Position numbers and translations under genes: made by a program
Shown: one piece after another, positions 13,546-26,600 of the stretch
Layout of the letters: the number at the start of each line of letters is the position of its first letter
Numbering within the stretch: the first letter of the stretch is position 1
Notes under the pieces: model-generated
Databases searched by the model: none
Told to the model about the DNA's origin: nothing
Seen by the model: the letters and a program-made list of their open reading frames with translations, nothing else
Assembly: GCA_022885665.1 (NCBI GenBank)
Contig: JAGQDJ010000030.1
Location: 124,001-188,000 of the forward strand
Length of the DNA stretch: 64,000 nucleotides
DNA from: Triops longicaudatus
Taxonomy: Eukaryota > Arthropoda > Branchiopoda > Notostraca > Triopsidae
Direction of reading: 5' to 3'

Positions 13546-14262
13546 TCATTTGGAAACCAAAGTCAAACTGTATACCCCTTACAGCCATTTCCAAGCTTTA
13601 TGTTGATCGAAAATGGAACCTCAAGTTTGGGATCTTGTCTCCCTCCCGGAAAGGAGGGTAATAATCCTTTAGTATTGTTTAACTGAACAATCCCTCAGGT
13701 CTAAACCTGTTGAAGACTCTTTAAATCATGAACTAGGATGTTTTTGGTGTATTTGAAACACTTTACGTGAAAGAAACACGTGTTGCAATACAAAGTCTTT
13801 GTTATCTTTGTGTTACTGGCGCTATAAGTAAATGCTGTTATTTGTTTGTTGCTGGTTTCTTTTATGGCTTATTTTAACCTGTATGTGAAGTGAACGGCGA
13901 ATATTAGCTCGCAAAAAAAAGCTGATTTTCTAAGAAATTATTTTTTTCACTGCTAAAATACTGTGGTTGCTTTGATTAGTTTCAGTTTCTTTGTCGAACC
14001 TTCATCCGCTTTTTCATTTCAAGTCGCGACATTCCTGAAAGTGACGATTATGTAAAATGCAGTTCCTTAAACACTAAGGCCATCTGCTAAACAAACTTCG
14101 TACTAGCTAGTATCCAAGATGACGTTTCGCGAAAACAAACAAAAGATTTCCTAATGTGACAATAGTTTCTGTGCGATTTTCGAGATCTTTTTATGCTAAA
14201 TCACTTATACAAACTCTAGTTGTACTGTGTGATAACCTTTTTTTTACGTCGCGGTGGCAAAC
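13546..14262 (+). other. Intergenic, Dpr-like gene to UBAP1
   Basis: About 700 bp after the MITE with no gene or clear promoter motif. It must hold the UBAP1 promoter. Confidence 0.5.
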
Positions 14263-16407
14263 ATGGACCTAAAAGCGGGTAAGTCAAATCATAACTCCAT
14301 CCCAATTAATATCTACCACTATTTAACACCATAATTTATTCTAAACGCCATTACTACATTCTTAAACTCTACCTCACATTAACCTAAGATAATTATAGTA
14401 GTATGAAACACATTAAAAGTTTCAAAATCAGTATCAAAATCCTTCAAAAGATGCAATCTTAAAAAGCATAATTAAAAATCGAGCGTGAACAGGTTTTTTC
14501 ATCCGTGTGAAAACTTTCAGGAAACCATTTATATTGAATACGCAAGCACTAGCCTTGTTTAGTTGACTCATTCAGCATTGTTTCTTATGTTAGCATGTTA
14601 CTTGGAAGGCGTTTCGGTCAAAATTAGCGAGAATTACCGCCCTCCGCCCAAAGTTTCGCTCCCCGCAAGTTTATCTCAGCTCACTTTGTCCAACATCTTT
14701 GCAGATCAAGTCAGTAAAGGTTATCTTAAGGTCTATCTTATGAATTAACCTTAAAATATATCCTTCTTCTCTTCAAATCAGTACGATTTCGCTCTGGAAT
14801 TAGCCACTCTTGATAAAATCCAAGCTTGCCGTGCTACTTTGGCCGAAGCCCGCGCTAAGCGCCAAGACTATGTAGCCCAAAAGCTATCTAAAATGGCCCA
14901 AATCGATCTCCAGCCCAGGTCTGACCCTGAAACACCCCCTTTACCCTCCGCAGATCTCCCTACGCCCCTCCTCACCCCCCAAACCGTCACCACCACCCCG
15001 AATTCCATTCTCCAGCCCACCGTGGCTGCCCCGAAAGCCACGCCTTCTTCCTCCACGTCCATCAAGTCGGCTTTGCATTCCATTAACCTGGCTGAATTCG
15101 AAGGACACAGTTCTTCGCCCTTTGAAGACCTGGAACTCAAAACTTTGAACGATAAAGCTGAGTTAGCACTGCTATTGCAGCCCACTTTACCCCATCCACC
15201 TACTAGTCACCCAGCCCCGCCCCCCGAAGTCCAGAATTTACCCAATATCGGTCCAATTGCGAATACTACTCAACAATGGTCTTATGGAAACGCGAATTCG
15301 GTCGGAGAATGGTGGTCGAATTCCGTGTTTCAACCCACGTTCGGAGTGGCCAGTACTCAGGTGGCCAATACTTCGAACGTGAGCCTAAGGCAGGCTAAAA
15401 GCGTGCCAGATTTGAGCGAATGCGCCAAGGATGAGCATTTGCACAAAACGCGAGTTAAATCATCAGAGGAGTATCTACGGACTTCGACTCCTCCTCCGAG
15501 GCTACGTTCTTCTCAAGACGACGTAAGATACTCTGTCGAAAGCAGTGTTCCAAAACTTCATTTTTGAAGAATTTGAGATATTTATTGATTACTTGCCCAT
15601 ATAAAAATAATAAAAAATAAATAAGCGAATGCTCGCAGCCTCATAAAAAATAATTGAAAAAAATATTTCCATAAAATAATAAAAAAATTATATTCATAAA
15701 ATGATAAAAAAATTATTTCAATGAATAAGTAAGAAAGTACTTAAATAAATAATTGAAAAAATGTATAAATAAATGAGTGAAAATAATTGAAAATAATAAA
15801 CAATAAAAATAAAAAAGGCTAAATTCGGATCGACGATTATTTAGATCGTTTTTGGAAGGTTTGGAACACTGAAAGTAGATAAAGGAGATTTTTGGCTTTT
15901 TCAGGTTTTTTGGTATATTTTTGTGTTATCGTAGGGCGTCGGTACTGGGAGCCAAATTCGGCCGGAGGTTGACGAGGTTTTTGACGGATTGGATAGCAAA
16001 AGTCGGACTTTGGTGCGGCAATTAGCGGATATGGGATTCCCGGCCGCCCGTGCCGCTCGTTTAGTACAGACTTTCAAGTTAGACGAGAAGAAAGTAAGGA
16101 CTTCAGTATTTAAAATAGACGAACAAATTAAATTTCAGGTAATAAAAACTTTCCTTGGTGTTGACTATTTTGATAGGTATTGGACAGCTTGTTGTTCATT
16201 CAGGCAATGGAGGAGAAAGGTGCGAATGCAAGAAGGGTCGAGAAAGTACTGGCGTTGATGGAAGAACCGACGCAAGAGGATGTGACGCAAATTTTGGCTA
16301 TGACAGAACAGTTCCTCTCGCTGGGGTTTGAGGAAGAGAGGGTCCTTAAAGCTATTGTTGAAACGCAGATAGACCGAGATCGAGCTTTAGATCAGCTGTT
16401 GTCCTAA
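14263..16407 (+). CDS. UBAP1: UBAP1, ESCRT-I subunit, 5 coding exons
   Basis: Ubiquitin-associated protein 1 is the ESCRT-I subunit that helps sort ubiquitinated membrane cargo into multivesicular endosomes. Exons: 14263-14278, 14594-14709, 14782-15522, 15935-16093, 16177-16407; in phase, 420 residues (human about 500). The UMA-type N-terminus reads SVKISENYRPPPKVSLP at about residues 13-29. It is followed by the conserved YDFALELATL helix at about residue 45. A Pro/Ser/Thr-rich linker comes next, interrupted by the conserved NLAEFEG and PFEDLELKTL blocks (about 146-166). The C-terminal quarter is the solenoid of overlapping UBA domains (SOUBA), with LADMGFP and EQFLSLGFEEERVLKAIV as the UBA loops. 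The first exon (MDLKA) is only 16 nt and is the least certain part. The long third exon carries antisense ORFs that are shadows. A polyadenylation signal lies at 16449. Neighbouring genes do not suggest a functional cluster. Confidence 0.92.
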
Positions 16408-16448
16408 AATGGCTGTTTTTTTGTGTTGAAAAGCGTGTAAAAAAGTAA

Positions 16449-16454
16449 AATAAA
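16449..16454 (+). promoter_or_regulatory. AATAAA polyadenylation signal of UBAP1
   Basis: Canonical hexamer 42 bp after the UBAP1 stop, inside an A-rich stretch. It gives a very short 3' UTR, like that of SKI3. Confidence 0.55.
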
Positions 16455-16847
16455 GTCTTTTCTTACCTTCACCAGGAACTTTATACTAAAGACATTGCTT
16501 ATGGTCGATTTCGTGTGAATTTGACAGACCATTATTTTTGTTTATGGAGTACACTCTTATTACAACAAATTTTAAGGCAGAAAAAGGTTCGTTACGCCGA
16601 AAGTTCTTTATATCGGACGCTTTTCCCGTACATTTTACAATTATTTTTTTTTTTAGAATATTTACTTGGCTACCTCGTCCACTGTAGCTTATATTTTGTC
16701 ATAAAGGGGTTCTTTATAGTCAAATGCTACTTTACGTAGTTTTTGAGTTTTGATGGAAATAAAAAATGTTAATAGAGTGCTGATTACCAAAATTTAACAT
16801 ATTTAAGTGACATAAACTATTTTTGCTGCGATTTTCAGTTGGGTTTC

Positions 16848-16918
16848 GTTTTACGCGGACTCTGTCCAATGTTATAAGATAGGGACTTGGAGAGTGATCT
16901 CGACTTACGCGGTACCTA
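16848..16918. repeat. TTACGCGG repeat family, copy 1
   Basis: Two direct copies of TCG(T/A)(T/C)TTACGCGG about 60 bp apart, flanking the conserved spacer TATAAGATAGGGACT. The same arrangement recurs at 18182. Confidence 0.6.
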
Positions 16919-18181
16919 CCACTGAGAGTTTTCAGTTTTTTTTTTTTTTTTAACTGGTTTCCGATATCATCCGTACAAACTACAGATCCTGTCACTAGAT
17001 TGTTGGGTGTAGTTACATTCATATAGTTATCACATTTTTTCAGTGTTCAAGTTGTCTCGTACAAAACTTTTACCTTGCAAATAATTTGAAATTGCTAGAA
17101 AAAAAGTTACCAAAATGTTCGCATGACTTTAAAGCTCGCGAAATGTGTGTTACAAGTTACGACCGAGTAACCTAGTTGTAGCTTGTAAACATCGCATTGT
17201 TCAGTTGCACAGTTATGTCGAAGGCGACAATGAACTTTGCTGACTCCTACACGTGGTTTTAGAAGAAAAATGTGTATGCTGAAAGCCTAATAAGTTGAAT
17301 TTCAACTATAAATCTACAATTACCGCATTTTGTTATTATTCATTATTTTTAGAATTTTTAAAATTTCTGTGAATGAGTTATTTCCTTTTTTACCCTCAAT
17401 GGTAGTCAGGAAATTAAACCTTCTATGGCCTTCAACGTAAGTAAAAATTCTAAAAAAGAAAAATAATAAAATAAACAAAATAAAAGAATAAAAAGTAAAA
17501 CAAACATACAGCGTTATTACTTAGTAAAATAAAAATTCGCTCGGATACAATGTATAGCAGCTTCCGTGATTGTTTCCGAGCTATTTGACCTTGAGTTGAC
17601 CTTTACCTTGGCCCTTTACATTTATGTAACATATCGCTGAACAGTTGTTATACCGGCAACAGAGATTCTTCTACTAGATAAGAGGTCTTGCACTTTAGAG
17701 ACATACTAGCCCAACTATACAGTAGAGGTGATAAGGAAAGCAAGTGGATTTAGGGCCTCTTTCTTGGAGCATTGTAATCTGCTGCTTTGGCTCGCTTTAG
17801 AAGACAATGTGTTTATATCACCGGATTTTGGGGGAGAGGGATGGCCTTAAGTATGGGTTACAACTCGAATACAGTCTGCAACAAGTCGAATCTTCGCTTT
17901 GATTAGGGACAGCGTGCATTATGTACGGCCACGTTTCTCACAATATATAGCGAAGTTCAAGGTGACCAACTCCAGTCGCTGATTCACGCTTGAACAGACA
18001 ACAAGCTATTTTCCTGTTTGCGTTTAAACCTGTTTTCGCGGGCGAGAAATTTGTAGATTGAAGTGTACAACTGTCAAAAGAAAGGCTCAAGAAAGTGGAT
18101 TACTTACTCTACCACATGGCTGACTGCTGTGTTTGAAAACTCGCGTGGAATTGTCCAGGTAACAAGCCTCCTCCGGCACGT

Positions 18182-18258
18182 TGTCTCGCTTTACGCGGGT
18201 CAATTCAATGGTATAAGATAGGGACTGTGTGACTAGCCTCGATTTACGCGGTACATGC
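18182..18258. repeat. TTACGCGG repeat family, copy 2
   Basis: TCGCTTTACGCGG, spacer with GTATAAGATAGGGACT, then CTCGATTTACGCGGTAC: same order and spacing as copy 1. It probably derives from a small transposon terminus. Confidence 0.6.
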
Positions 18259-18791
18259 GCCAGAACGCGCATAAATTACAGTAAATTTTGGGAAAGAAAC
18301 AGTCTTGTTTCTTACATTTTGAATTAAGTAGAGTGTTCTGAATTTGTTGCGTTGACTATCTTTGAATAGCTTTGTTGTATGTTTATATTAGTTTAGGATT
18401 TGTTGTTTCAGATTACAAAGTTTTCGATTACTCAAGTGATGTACTTTGCTGCACATTATTGCTGATCAATGCAAATTTTTGACTTATCTTATTTTAAAAG
18501 ATATAGCTCAACCGATAATTGGCATGAATTTGCTATTACAAACTTCACTTGAACTTTGCACTTTGAATAAGCCGTGCGTGCTAATGAATCCGAGAATAGC
18601 ACTAGTTTTTAATTCAGGCAATTCAAAGATTGCACAAAACAAATTCCTTTGATATCAAAAGTGTATCATTTAAAGCAAATCTGTGTTATGTATAATTAAC
18701 AACTATTTTTAAAGCATTTTTTAGTTAAAGCATTTTATAATTATGCAAATTAAAAAAAAAAGAAAAATGAAATAACAGAGTTTTTTTTAGA

Positions 18792-20500
18792 ATGTTCACT
18801 CATTTTAGTTTCGAAATAGATTCAGGCGAGTCCGAAGCCCGGGAATTGTTGCTGCATCCGCCTGCTAGTACTGTGATTTCTTCAGACCGCTGGTACTTGG
18901 TCTGTTTTCCTGCCATGGCTAACGGATTGGAAAAACTGCGCCAGAAATGGGTCGACAATACCAAAATTACTGTAGAGCCCGTGTTGTTTTTCTACATGCT
19001 GGCTACCTTCATGCAGTACTCCTTCTTTCAAGACTTGGTGTACGAGAAAGTGTGCCGGGAAAACTTCAATGAAACTGTGTGTAGTAACCTAACGGGATCG
19101 GATGATAAATCTGCCTTAGATTTGGTGCAAACCCAAGCCTCACACTGGATTTTGTGGTCCACCGTGGCCTTAACCGTCCCTTCCATCTTGGTAGCTAGCT
19201 ATTTGGGCTCATGGAGCGACACCTTTAGCCGAAAGCTGCCGTTGTACACGCCAGCCATGGGCATGGTCCTTGCCTGCATCATTTACATCCTCATGTCCGT
19301 GTATGATGACATGTCCGTGGCTTATATCATCCTGGCCTCCTTTCTGTCAGGAATTTCTGGAGGTTTCGTCAGTTGCATTATGGCAGTTATGTAAGTCTGC
19401 GTCTTTTCCTTCTTCCCTAACGCTATCTTTCCCGCCAAAATTTGGACTGCAGCTTGTATCGCTAGAGAAGCAAAACGAATCAGTAAGATCTGGAAGTTTA
19501 TTTGTGTTGGAACTCTACTCCTTAGAACTCTTATTGTGTCGTAAAATATATTAAATTAGCGATTGTAGTTCATTTAAGTTCCTCAATGCTTCTTCCCGTA
19601 GAGCACGGAACATGCAGTTCGCGGCTCACAAGATCATAACAACTTTCAGCACGGATTCATCAACTGTTTTTATGAGTTTTTCTTCATCAAACTTGCTTTT
19701 GTTCGAGTTATTTTTGACTTCAGAAGCGATGAAACTTATCACATGATTTTATGAATCAAAATATACAAAACTAATTGTAAATAGACATGGTTTCTTGTGT
19801 ACCAACACCTCTAGTAACGCAATGGGAAACTAACGGAACGAAATAGCGGTTAGCAAATTTTAGCGGGAAAACAGGACTATGCATAGTTTTTATGATTGAA
19901 ACGGCTCTAATTTTGTCCTTTTTGTGCGTCTACAGGAGTTATATGTCAGCTATTACCACGGACGAGAATCGTTCTTTAAGAGTGGCCTATTTGGAAGCTA
20001 TGACGTTCGTGGGAGGCACGGTGGGTCCGTTTATTGGCGGGGGGATTATGACCGCGACTCAGTCGCATGCGATTGTGTTTGCGGTGATTATGGCTGCGTA
20101 CGTGTGCCAAATCTTGTACGTGTTTTTCTGTGTACCTGAAGTCGAGGGCACGGCCCCGGAAGCGAATTCCAGCCCGACCTCGTTTTGCGGCAAATATTTG
20201 AACGGACGGTACTTCATCGAGGCTTTTAAAACGAACTTAAGACCGAGAGAAGACCATAAACGCTTACACTTGAATCTACTCATTCTGGCTGCTTTATTAA
20301 CGATGATCGTCATTGCCGGAGAAGGTGACGTCGGCTACTTATACACGCGTGATGATCCGCTAAACTGGGACGTTTCGACTTATTCGTACTTCTTTGGCAT
20401 GAAGTATGGAGTCGGAGCCTTGTCGTTGTTTATTGCCATGCCTATTGCCAGACATTTTAAGGTAAAAATTATTTTTTTTAATTTTTTTTATTTTGTAATT

Positions 20501-20548
<48 letters not shown>

Positions 20549-21056
20549 NTTTTTTTTTTTTAGATGCATGATACAGTCGTTGCGTTCGTGGGCTTGGTTT
20601 CCCGGTCAGCTGGCTTAGTTTTAATGGGATTTGCGAAATCGACGCCAGTTATGTTTTCGGGTATGTTTTCAGATCTGAACATGTATTATTAACTATTTTT
20701 TTTTTAATTTAGTTCCTTTTGTTGCCTTATTGGGTACGTTGTGCCTGCCGTCAATCCGATCGATGTCGTCCAAACAGGTGGAGCAGGACGAATTGGGCAA
20801 ACACTTTGCCTACATAGCCATTGTAGAGAACATGTGTACCTTGGTGGGATCAGCGATTTTCAACACGTTGTATCCCGCAACGCGGAGTTTCTTTGGTGGT
20901 TTTGCCTTAGAATTTGCTGCCTTTTTGTTACTGTTCCCCATGTTAATTATGCTCTTTATCCGCTACGATCTTCACAGAATAGAACGAAGGAAAGTGCGAG
21001 AATCGAGAGAAGTGATAGGTATTGCTGTTAGTTGTGAAACGATTCCTGATAAATAG
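18792..21056 (+). CDS. SLC46 / proton-coupled folate transporter-type MFS carrier, 4 coding exons
   Basis: Twelve-helix major facilitator protein of the SLC46 family (PCFT/HCP1 and relatives). Exons: 18792-19390, 19936-20461, 20564-20660, 20713-21056; phases agree, 521 residues. Family signs are the TM1 entry VEPVLFFYMLATFMQYS and an extracellular loop with glycosylation sequons (NET, NLT). MFS motif A appears as GSWSDTFSRKLPL (near residue 139). The helix-4/5 block SYMSAITTDENRSLRVAYL starts exon 2, and VGGTVGPFIGGGI follows. The substrate cannot be told from sequence; folates, haem and small peptides are known for different members. The start may instead be Met42 at 18915, which has a good context (GCCATGG). 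The region between 18792 and 18915 follows a possible acceptor and may be 5' UTR. Intron 2 ends in a very long T tract that includes one undetermined base. SMN begins only 290 bp downstream. Confidence 0.93.
20502..20561 (+). repeat. Poly-T tract with an undetermined base in SLC46 intron 2
   Basis: Almost pure T run up to the TAG acceptor at 20561-20563, with N at 20549. It works as an extreme polypyrimidine tract, and its length is probably unreliable in the assembly. Confidence 0.9.
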
Positions 21057-21219
21057 TTTTTTAATGTATTTTTTGATATTTTAAATATATATGAAATGTT
21101 TGAAAAATAAGTCTTATATAAAGCGTTAACTCTACAAATGGATTTTGAAGGAATTACTCATATAACAGTAAAGTACAAAAACTTCGTAAGCCTTTTACTG
21201 TGCTGTGAAGCAGCGTAGA

Positions 21220-21275
21220 TATCGATAACTGTACATAATCGGAAAATAGATCGATAGTCGATAAATAATCGATTT
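21220..21275. promoter_or_regulatory. DRE/CGATA cluster in the SMN promoter
   Basis: TATCGATA occurs at 21220-21227, followed within 50 bp by ATCGATAG, GTCGATAA and AATCGATT. In Drosophila, TATCGATA is the DREF site of housekeeping promoters, and clustered CGATA binds the boundary protein BEAF-32. The cluster lies about 120 bp upstream of the SMN start and about 165 bp after the SLC46 stop, where a core promoter or insulator is expected. Function is inferred from fly knowledge only. Confidence 0.5.
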
Positions 21276-21345
21276 CAAACGTTTGCGCCACTCGTGCAAT
21301 TGTTTTGGTGGGTTTTCGATCTCATTTCACGAGTTTTTCGCGAAA

Positions 21346-23603
21346 ATGGCCCAGGAAAAAGGGTTTGTCGTGTTCCAGAAAAATGTTAAGGTTCAACATA
21401 ACTTACTAAATTACTAAAGCCTCAAATATCCGTAAATGCTTCATTTTTAGGTTTCTGACAGCGATTCAGAACAAACTGCAGACAACGACGAAGAAGACAT
21501 TTGGGATGATTCTGCGTTAATTAAAGCATACGACAGAGCTATTTCTGCAGCCAAAAAGCAAATTGCCGTCAAAATGTGCTTAACCAAAGTTGAAACCAAT
21601 GATACTACTGAAAACGGAGCCCTAACCACTCCCTCCGCTCGCTGGAAAGTAATAAACTATAAATTTTTAAATTATTCAAATAATACTTTTTTCGCTTTTG
21701 TAATGAATATTATAGTTAATAAAGCTTACTATAAAGCCTAAAATTACTTACAACGTAAGCCTTTTTATAAAACAGGGGAAATTAAGGTAAAATAATAAAA
21801 GAAATGAGGTAAAATGTAAACAAATATTGAAAAAGTTAGAGTTTGTCTGAAAGCGTCAGTCAATGATATCTAACCTGAGGCTAATTAAGCTTATAATAGA
21901 AAGCTATAATCGCATTATATAGAAATATATGCATTAAGTAGCGAAATGCACGAGAAATAAGGCAAGAAAATCGCAGAAATTCTCGTAAAATTACCAAAGT
22001 GTTGTATAATACCATACTTGAACGCTTTATATATAACATTATAGTCCACTTATCATAAACAGCGCTTGTTTCACAACACTATCAAAACGCTGTGTGCCTA
22101 TCCCTCTCCCTTTTCTGCTCATTTGTCTTAGGTTGGCGATCATTGTCGAGCTGCGTACAGCGTTGATGGCTTAGATTATGAAGGCACCATCAAAAGTGTA
22201 AACCCTTTGTTGCAGACATGTGTGGTTCACTTCGTGGGCTATGGTAATGAAGAGGAAGTACCGCTGGATAGCTTAAAAGCTTCCTTGGGTGCCAAAAGTC
22301 GCCGGAAGCAAGAACAAGAATCCCAAACTTACGCTGAAGAAGACGGAGAAACACACACCAACGAAACAAACCATTTTATAGACCATTCGCCGTCTAAAAA
22401 CGCCAAACAGACCAGGGACCGCCGACCCAACGCGCCCACAACCCCTTTCTGTGCCCCTTTTCCCCTCCCTAACCCGTTCAGCAGCCAAGTGCCCGGCCCC
22501 TTACCCCCGATCCCGCCCCCTCCACCCATCTGGCCCTCCAGTACCGAAGATGAAGGGTTGTACCCCATGCTAATGGCTTGGTACATGGCTGGGTACCATA
22601 CAGGTACGTCTTTACTTTTTCTATTTAGTTTTTTAATTTTTTTCCTTCAATTTATTTCATATATTTTAATTTGTTTTAATTTAGGCTAAAGCATTAAAGC
22701 TTAACCTGTATTAGCATAATTTGAATGTTTTAGTCGTTTCGGCAGTTTTTAACATAAAACAAGGTTGAAAGTGAATACGTACCGGAAGTGCTGGGAATTA
22801 GTATGCGGTACGGAACTTGGCTCTAAATGTACCATTTTTCCTCTGTCAACTTGTTCTTCTGAGGAAACAGGCTGTAAAAACGCAATCTTAACGAACAAGT
22901 TTATGGAGTCGTTTTCTTGGTCCCGGCAAAAGTTTTCGTCAAGTGTCACACATGGTTTTTAGAAGAGTAGAGAAAGCAGCTATGAAAAGTTCGGCACCAC
23001 TTTTGATTTATTAGTAATGTAAGTCTTTTAGACCGCGAGTAACTTACATTCGGTGAATGAGGGTTTTTTGTAGCTTTATGATCGCGTATCCACAGTTTCT
23101 GAGGCTTTTTATGGCTATTTCTGCATATCTTGCGTGGAGAATGTGTTATAAAAGTCGTATAACGTTAAAATAGAGAAATCATTAATTAATTTACGATAAC
23201 TTAGTTATCAAATCTTTTACATTTCTATTAGTTCTATTAAATAACCCAGAAGCTAAAGTTACTTTGAAAATCAGACTCATAGATTATTAAAAAAATATAT
23301 ACATTATTACGTAAAATGAAGCTGCGATTCCGATTTCGCTTTGCGCATTTTTTTCAGTATTATTTCGTAGCGACTTTAGAAGTGGCCTCGACTTATAAAG
23401 TTTTTTTTTTTTATTATTATTTTTTTTTTTTAGTAATAAAGTTAAGTCTGTTTAGGGTTTTTGTGTGGCATTATTATAGCATGGAGTACTTGCAAGTGAT
23501 TATAAAACGTATTAAAAATTCATTTTCTTATTTTAACTCGTTTTCTGTAGGTCATTACCAAGGTCTTCAGCAGCAGCGAGCACCGGGTTGTCACAAACCC
23601 TAA
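21346..23603 (+). CDS. SMN: Survival motor neuron protein (SMN), 4 coding exons
   Basis: SMN is the core of the complex that loads Sm rings onto spliceosomal snRNAs in the cytoplasm. Exons: 21346-21390, 21451-21648, 22132-22603, 23551-23603; in phase, 255 residues. The Gemin2-binding helix reads IWDDSALIKAYDRAI (about 32-46). The Tudor domain starts at residue 82 (VGDHCRAAYS) and keeps an aromatic cage: Tyr90, Tyr97, Phe115, Tyr118, plus Asn120 in VGYGNEEE. The human protein has Trp and Tyr at the first and third of these positions. A Pro-rich segment (PPIPPPPPIWP) precedes the YG box MLMAWYMAGYHTGHYQG (about 227-243), the self-association motif. The last exon begins inside the YG box, adds the YQG step and ends after a short tail (QQQRAPGCHKP). 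The first intron is only 60 nt and has an unusual donor (GTTCAA). No canonical AATAAA was seen close downstream. Confidence 0.95.
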
Positions 23604-26600
23604 GCATTGGGCATTCTTCTCTTTCTCGTGTCTTTTTCTAAATTACAATACATAACTGAAATTTCGAAATTTTTTTCTATTTCTTTCGCCCTACTCTACG
23701 CTTTCAGTTTATCAGAATTGTACCGTGCGTTCCGTCTGCTGCCTTCATTTTTCCTCTCCTTTTTCTTCTTTCTGTTCCAATTCACGCCAGTAGTAAGTAT
23801 CATCAGCCAGTGTCTATGTCAACTGTAAATTTTTCTTACAGCGATTTTTTTTGAGGGTCCAAATCTGTTGCCTCGTCCCGCAGACGGATTTTGGGCAGAA
23901 CTTGAGTAGAGAGGGAGAAAGAGGGCGGTAGAGGCGTGTGTGACACATGGGCTTCATATAAGGGGGGAATAGGAAGCCGAGATTTGCTTGCCCGAGTTTC
24001 TGTCAGCGTAATTCAGAGCAGCACAGCTGGAACCACTGACTAGAACTTCTTCTGAAGTCTTTTTTTTTTTTTTTTTCCCGGCCAGTACTTAAGAAGGAAG
24101 GAGGGGATAAACCGTCTTCAACCCCAACCCCTTCCTTCCTTTAGCCCGTCTATTATTCCAACGATTGTCGTAGCGCTGTTGCTCGAGTATTGACGATTTG
24201 AAGGAATTAGACTGTACCGCAAAGCAAGGTACTTAGCGACACTTTTGGCTAATATGGAATGTAACTGGGCATTTTCCATGCTAATAAGAGATATACTAAT
24301 AATGCCAACAGTAATGTATAACAGTAACGAATCTTGTAATTTGTTACAGTTATATGCCATTCGCTTTGTGCTAGAGTTGACAGAAAACTCTCAATAAAGT
24401 TTACTTCTGATACTTGAACGAAATTCCGACAAAAAGCTTTAAAAGTATGTTAAAAAGATAAAATGAATTCTTGTGGGTTTTACAAATAAGATAAGAAATT
24501 AAACACGTAAAACGACCAGTAAACCATTATCCAAGCTTTATTAAGGTGAAGTTGGATCACTTTGTGGGAATCTCCATAGATTTTTAAAAAAATCTTACGA
24601 AAATTATTTAATTTTATGCTAATTTTCGAGTAACGCTTAAAATTAATGTAAAAAGTAACAGCATTAGAGTAAGAAATATACTCGGGAAAATGGTAGTTCA
24701 TAGTAAACCAGTACTTTTTGATAGCCGAGATTGGCGTTACATGGAAATCAAAAGTAATATAGAAGGTGGGGTCAGTAAGATGGCGCTCGTTTTCCTCCCT
24801 TGTCAGAAAACGGAAGAAGAATTTAACTGCATCAGCGTCAGCGATTTTATATTTGCGTATAAATTGACCTCTCATGTCTCTCGCAAGGCCGTCCCTTCGT
24901 TTTGCGTTTAAGCGTGCCCCGGAGTAGAATGGGCTAGGAGGAAAGAAATACGAGTAAAAACCGATGCGAGAACTGAACGAATTCTTTTCAGGTCTGAGCT
25001 TAGTCCCGGGAAATCAGCACGTGCCCAAAATTTCCCGCCTCACCACCGGTCAAACAATAAAAGTCGTTCTACAACCGTTGACCACAGGTTCGACCTGGAA
25101 TGCGAAGTTTCCACAAGATTTCTAGTATACTAATTTCTATTCAGAAGTAATTAGCTACTTGACTAAGTCTGTGGGGTCCACACGCTCCCCAGTAAGTAGA
25201 TAAGCTTTTCACAGAAAAGCAGGCAGATCGGTAGGTAGGTAAAATGAAATGAAAATTGACTTAGAAAAGCGTGAAAAAAAAGATTGATTTTTGAAAGTAA
25301 AAATCTGCATTTTAATGATCCGCTGATCTTTCCTTCAATCATTAACCTTCCTTGATCTTATCTTAATTCCCTTTGTATATCAATACATGGACTGCACCAA
25401 ACGAAGAAAGTCTGCACTAGAAAGCTGCAATTCAAGTATCCAAAGTTGTATGTATCGTATCATGTATATGTCATATGATCATATGATGTATCGTATGACG
25501 TATATTTCATGTTGTATGTATATATGGATTGCATGAATATAGATATGCATGAACTTGGTCAAGGATTTTATATAAGGCGAAATGATTTTAAATATAGTAA
25601 AATTAAGCAACAAGATACAGCCGGTACAAGAAGTGGAAGCTGAATAAACCTGCGAAGATCAGAATGGATCTATAAAAGTGGCGGTGTTGCCACCAAAGCT
25701 ACATTTGAGTAGTGAGCAAAATGAAGACTTTACGTTGTGGATTGAGAAATGGAGAATTTTTGAGATCAGAAGATAGAGTGGCCATGTTTAAGTCATTCTG
25801 ACGCGACATTGAAAATTGTGCACAATTAGGACATAAGTAAAGACAAATTGTGCTAATTTGCGTTGTTCGAATTTGCTAAAGGTGACATGAACGAGACTTT
25901 GGAAAGAACGTTGGAACTAATTTGTACGTTCCAAATATTGGAATCTGAAATAAAGATCTGGAATAAATTGTTAGCTCCCCTTCCCCGAACAAGACAAACT
26001 TACCCCAATCCCTCCCCTTTCCTCTACCCCAGATTAAGGAGAGCTCTTCTGCGATAGTATAATACTTCTGCGATAATAATATATTGTAATATAAAACTTA
26101 ACGAATAAACATAAGGACATAAATCATAAAAAAATATCCAACAATCAAAATGAAGTTTGAAATTTAAACATAAATTAAATAAATGCTTAAAGACTTGCAA
26201 TTTTGTTGGGTACGAAGAGTTACTCTTTTCATGAGTGTTCTTTACTGTGCCATCACTGTAAGAGTTGCCATAATAATACTGTAAGTCAAGCATGGAAGGA
26301 GGGACAAGCCTTGGGAGAAAAGAGTGAGTAATGACCGCTGGCGGTTTTATGTAACGACTTGAGCAGAGCCATCTTGAGGATGTAATGTGCGCATATAATA
26401 AGTGTACCCACCTGGTTCTTTTGTAAACGGGTGGAGGGAAAGTAAAGCAAATGCCTGTTCTCAACTTTGATAAGTCGAGGGTAAAAAAATTTGTAGAAAA
26501 GAGAGGAAGTTTTGCCAATCAAGCAAAGTAGTAGCGGGAAAAGTACTAGCGTCATTACCCGTGCTCTTGGGCTTCCCAAGCCATGTTATGTTTTGTAGTG

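Larger units (their letters stand above)
16455..18791 (+). other. Intergenic, UBAP1 to SLC46
   Basis: No gene. It holds two copies of the TTACGCGG repeat, and a GTTCGTTACGCCG fragment near 16588 that may be a relic of the pogo-like family. Confidence 0.5.

Noticed and set aside
14868..15185. 105-codon antisense frame inside UBAP1 exon 3
   Set aside because: Shadow of the Pro/Ser/Thr-rich UBAP1 linker.
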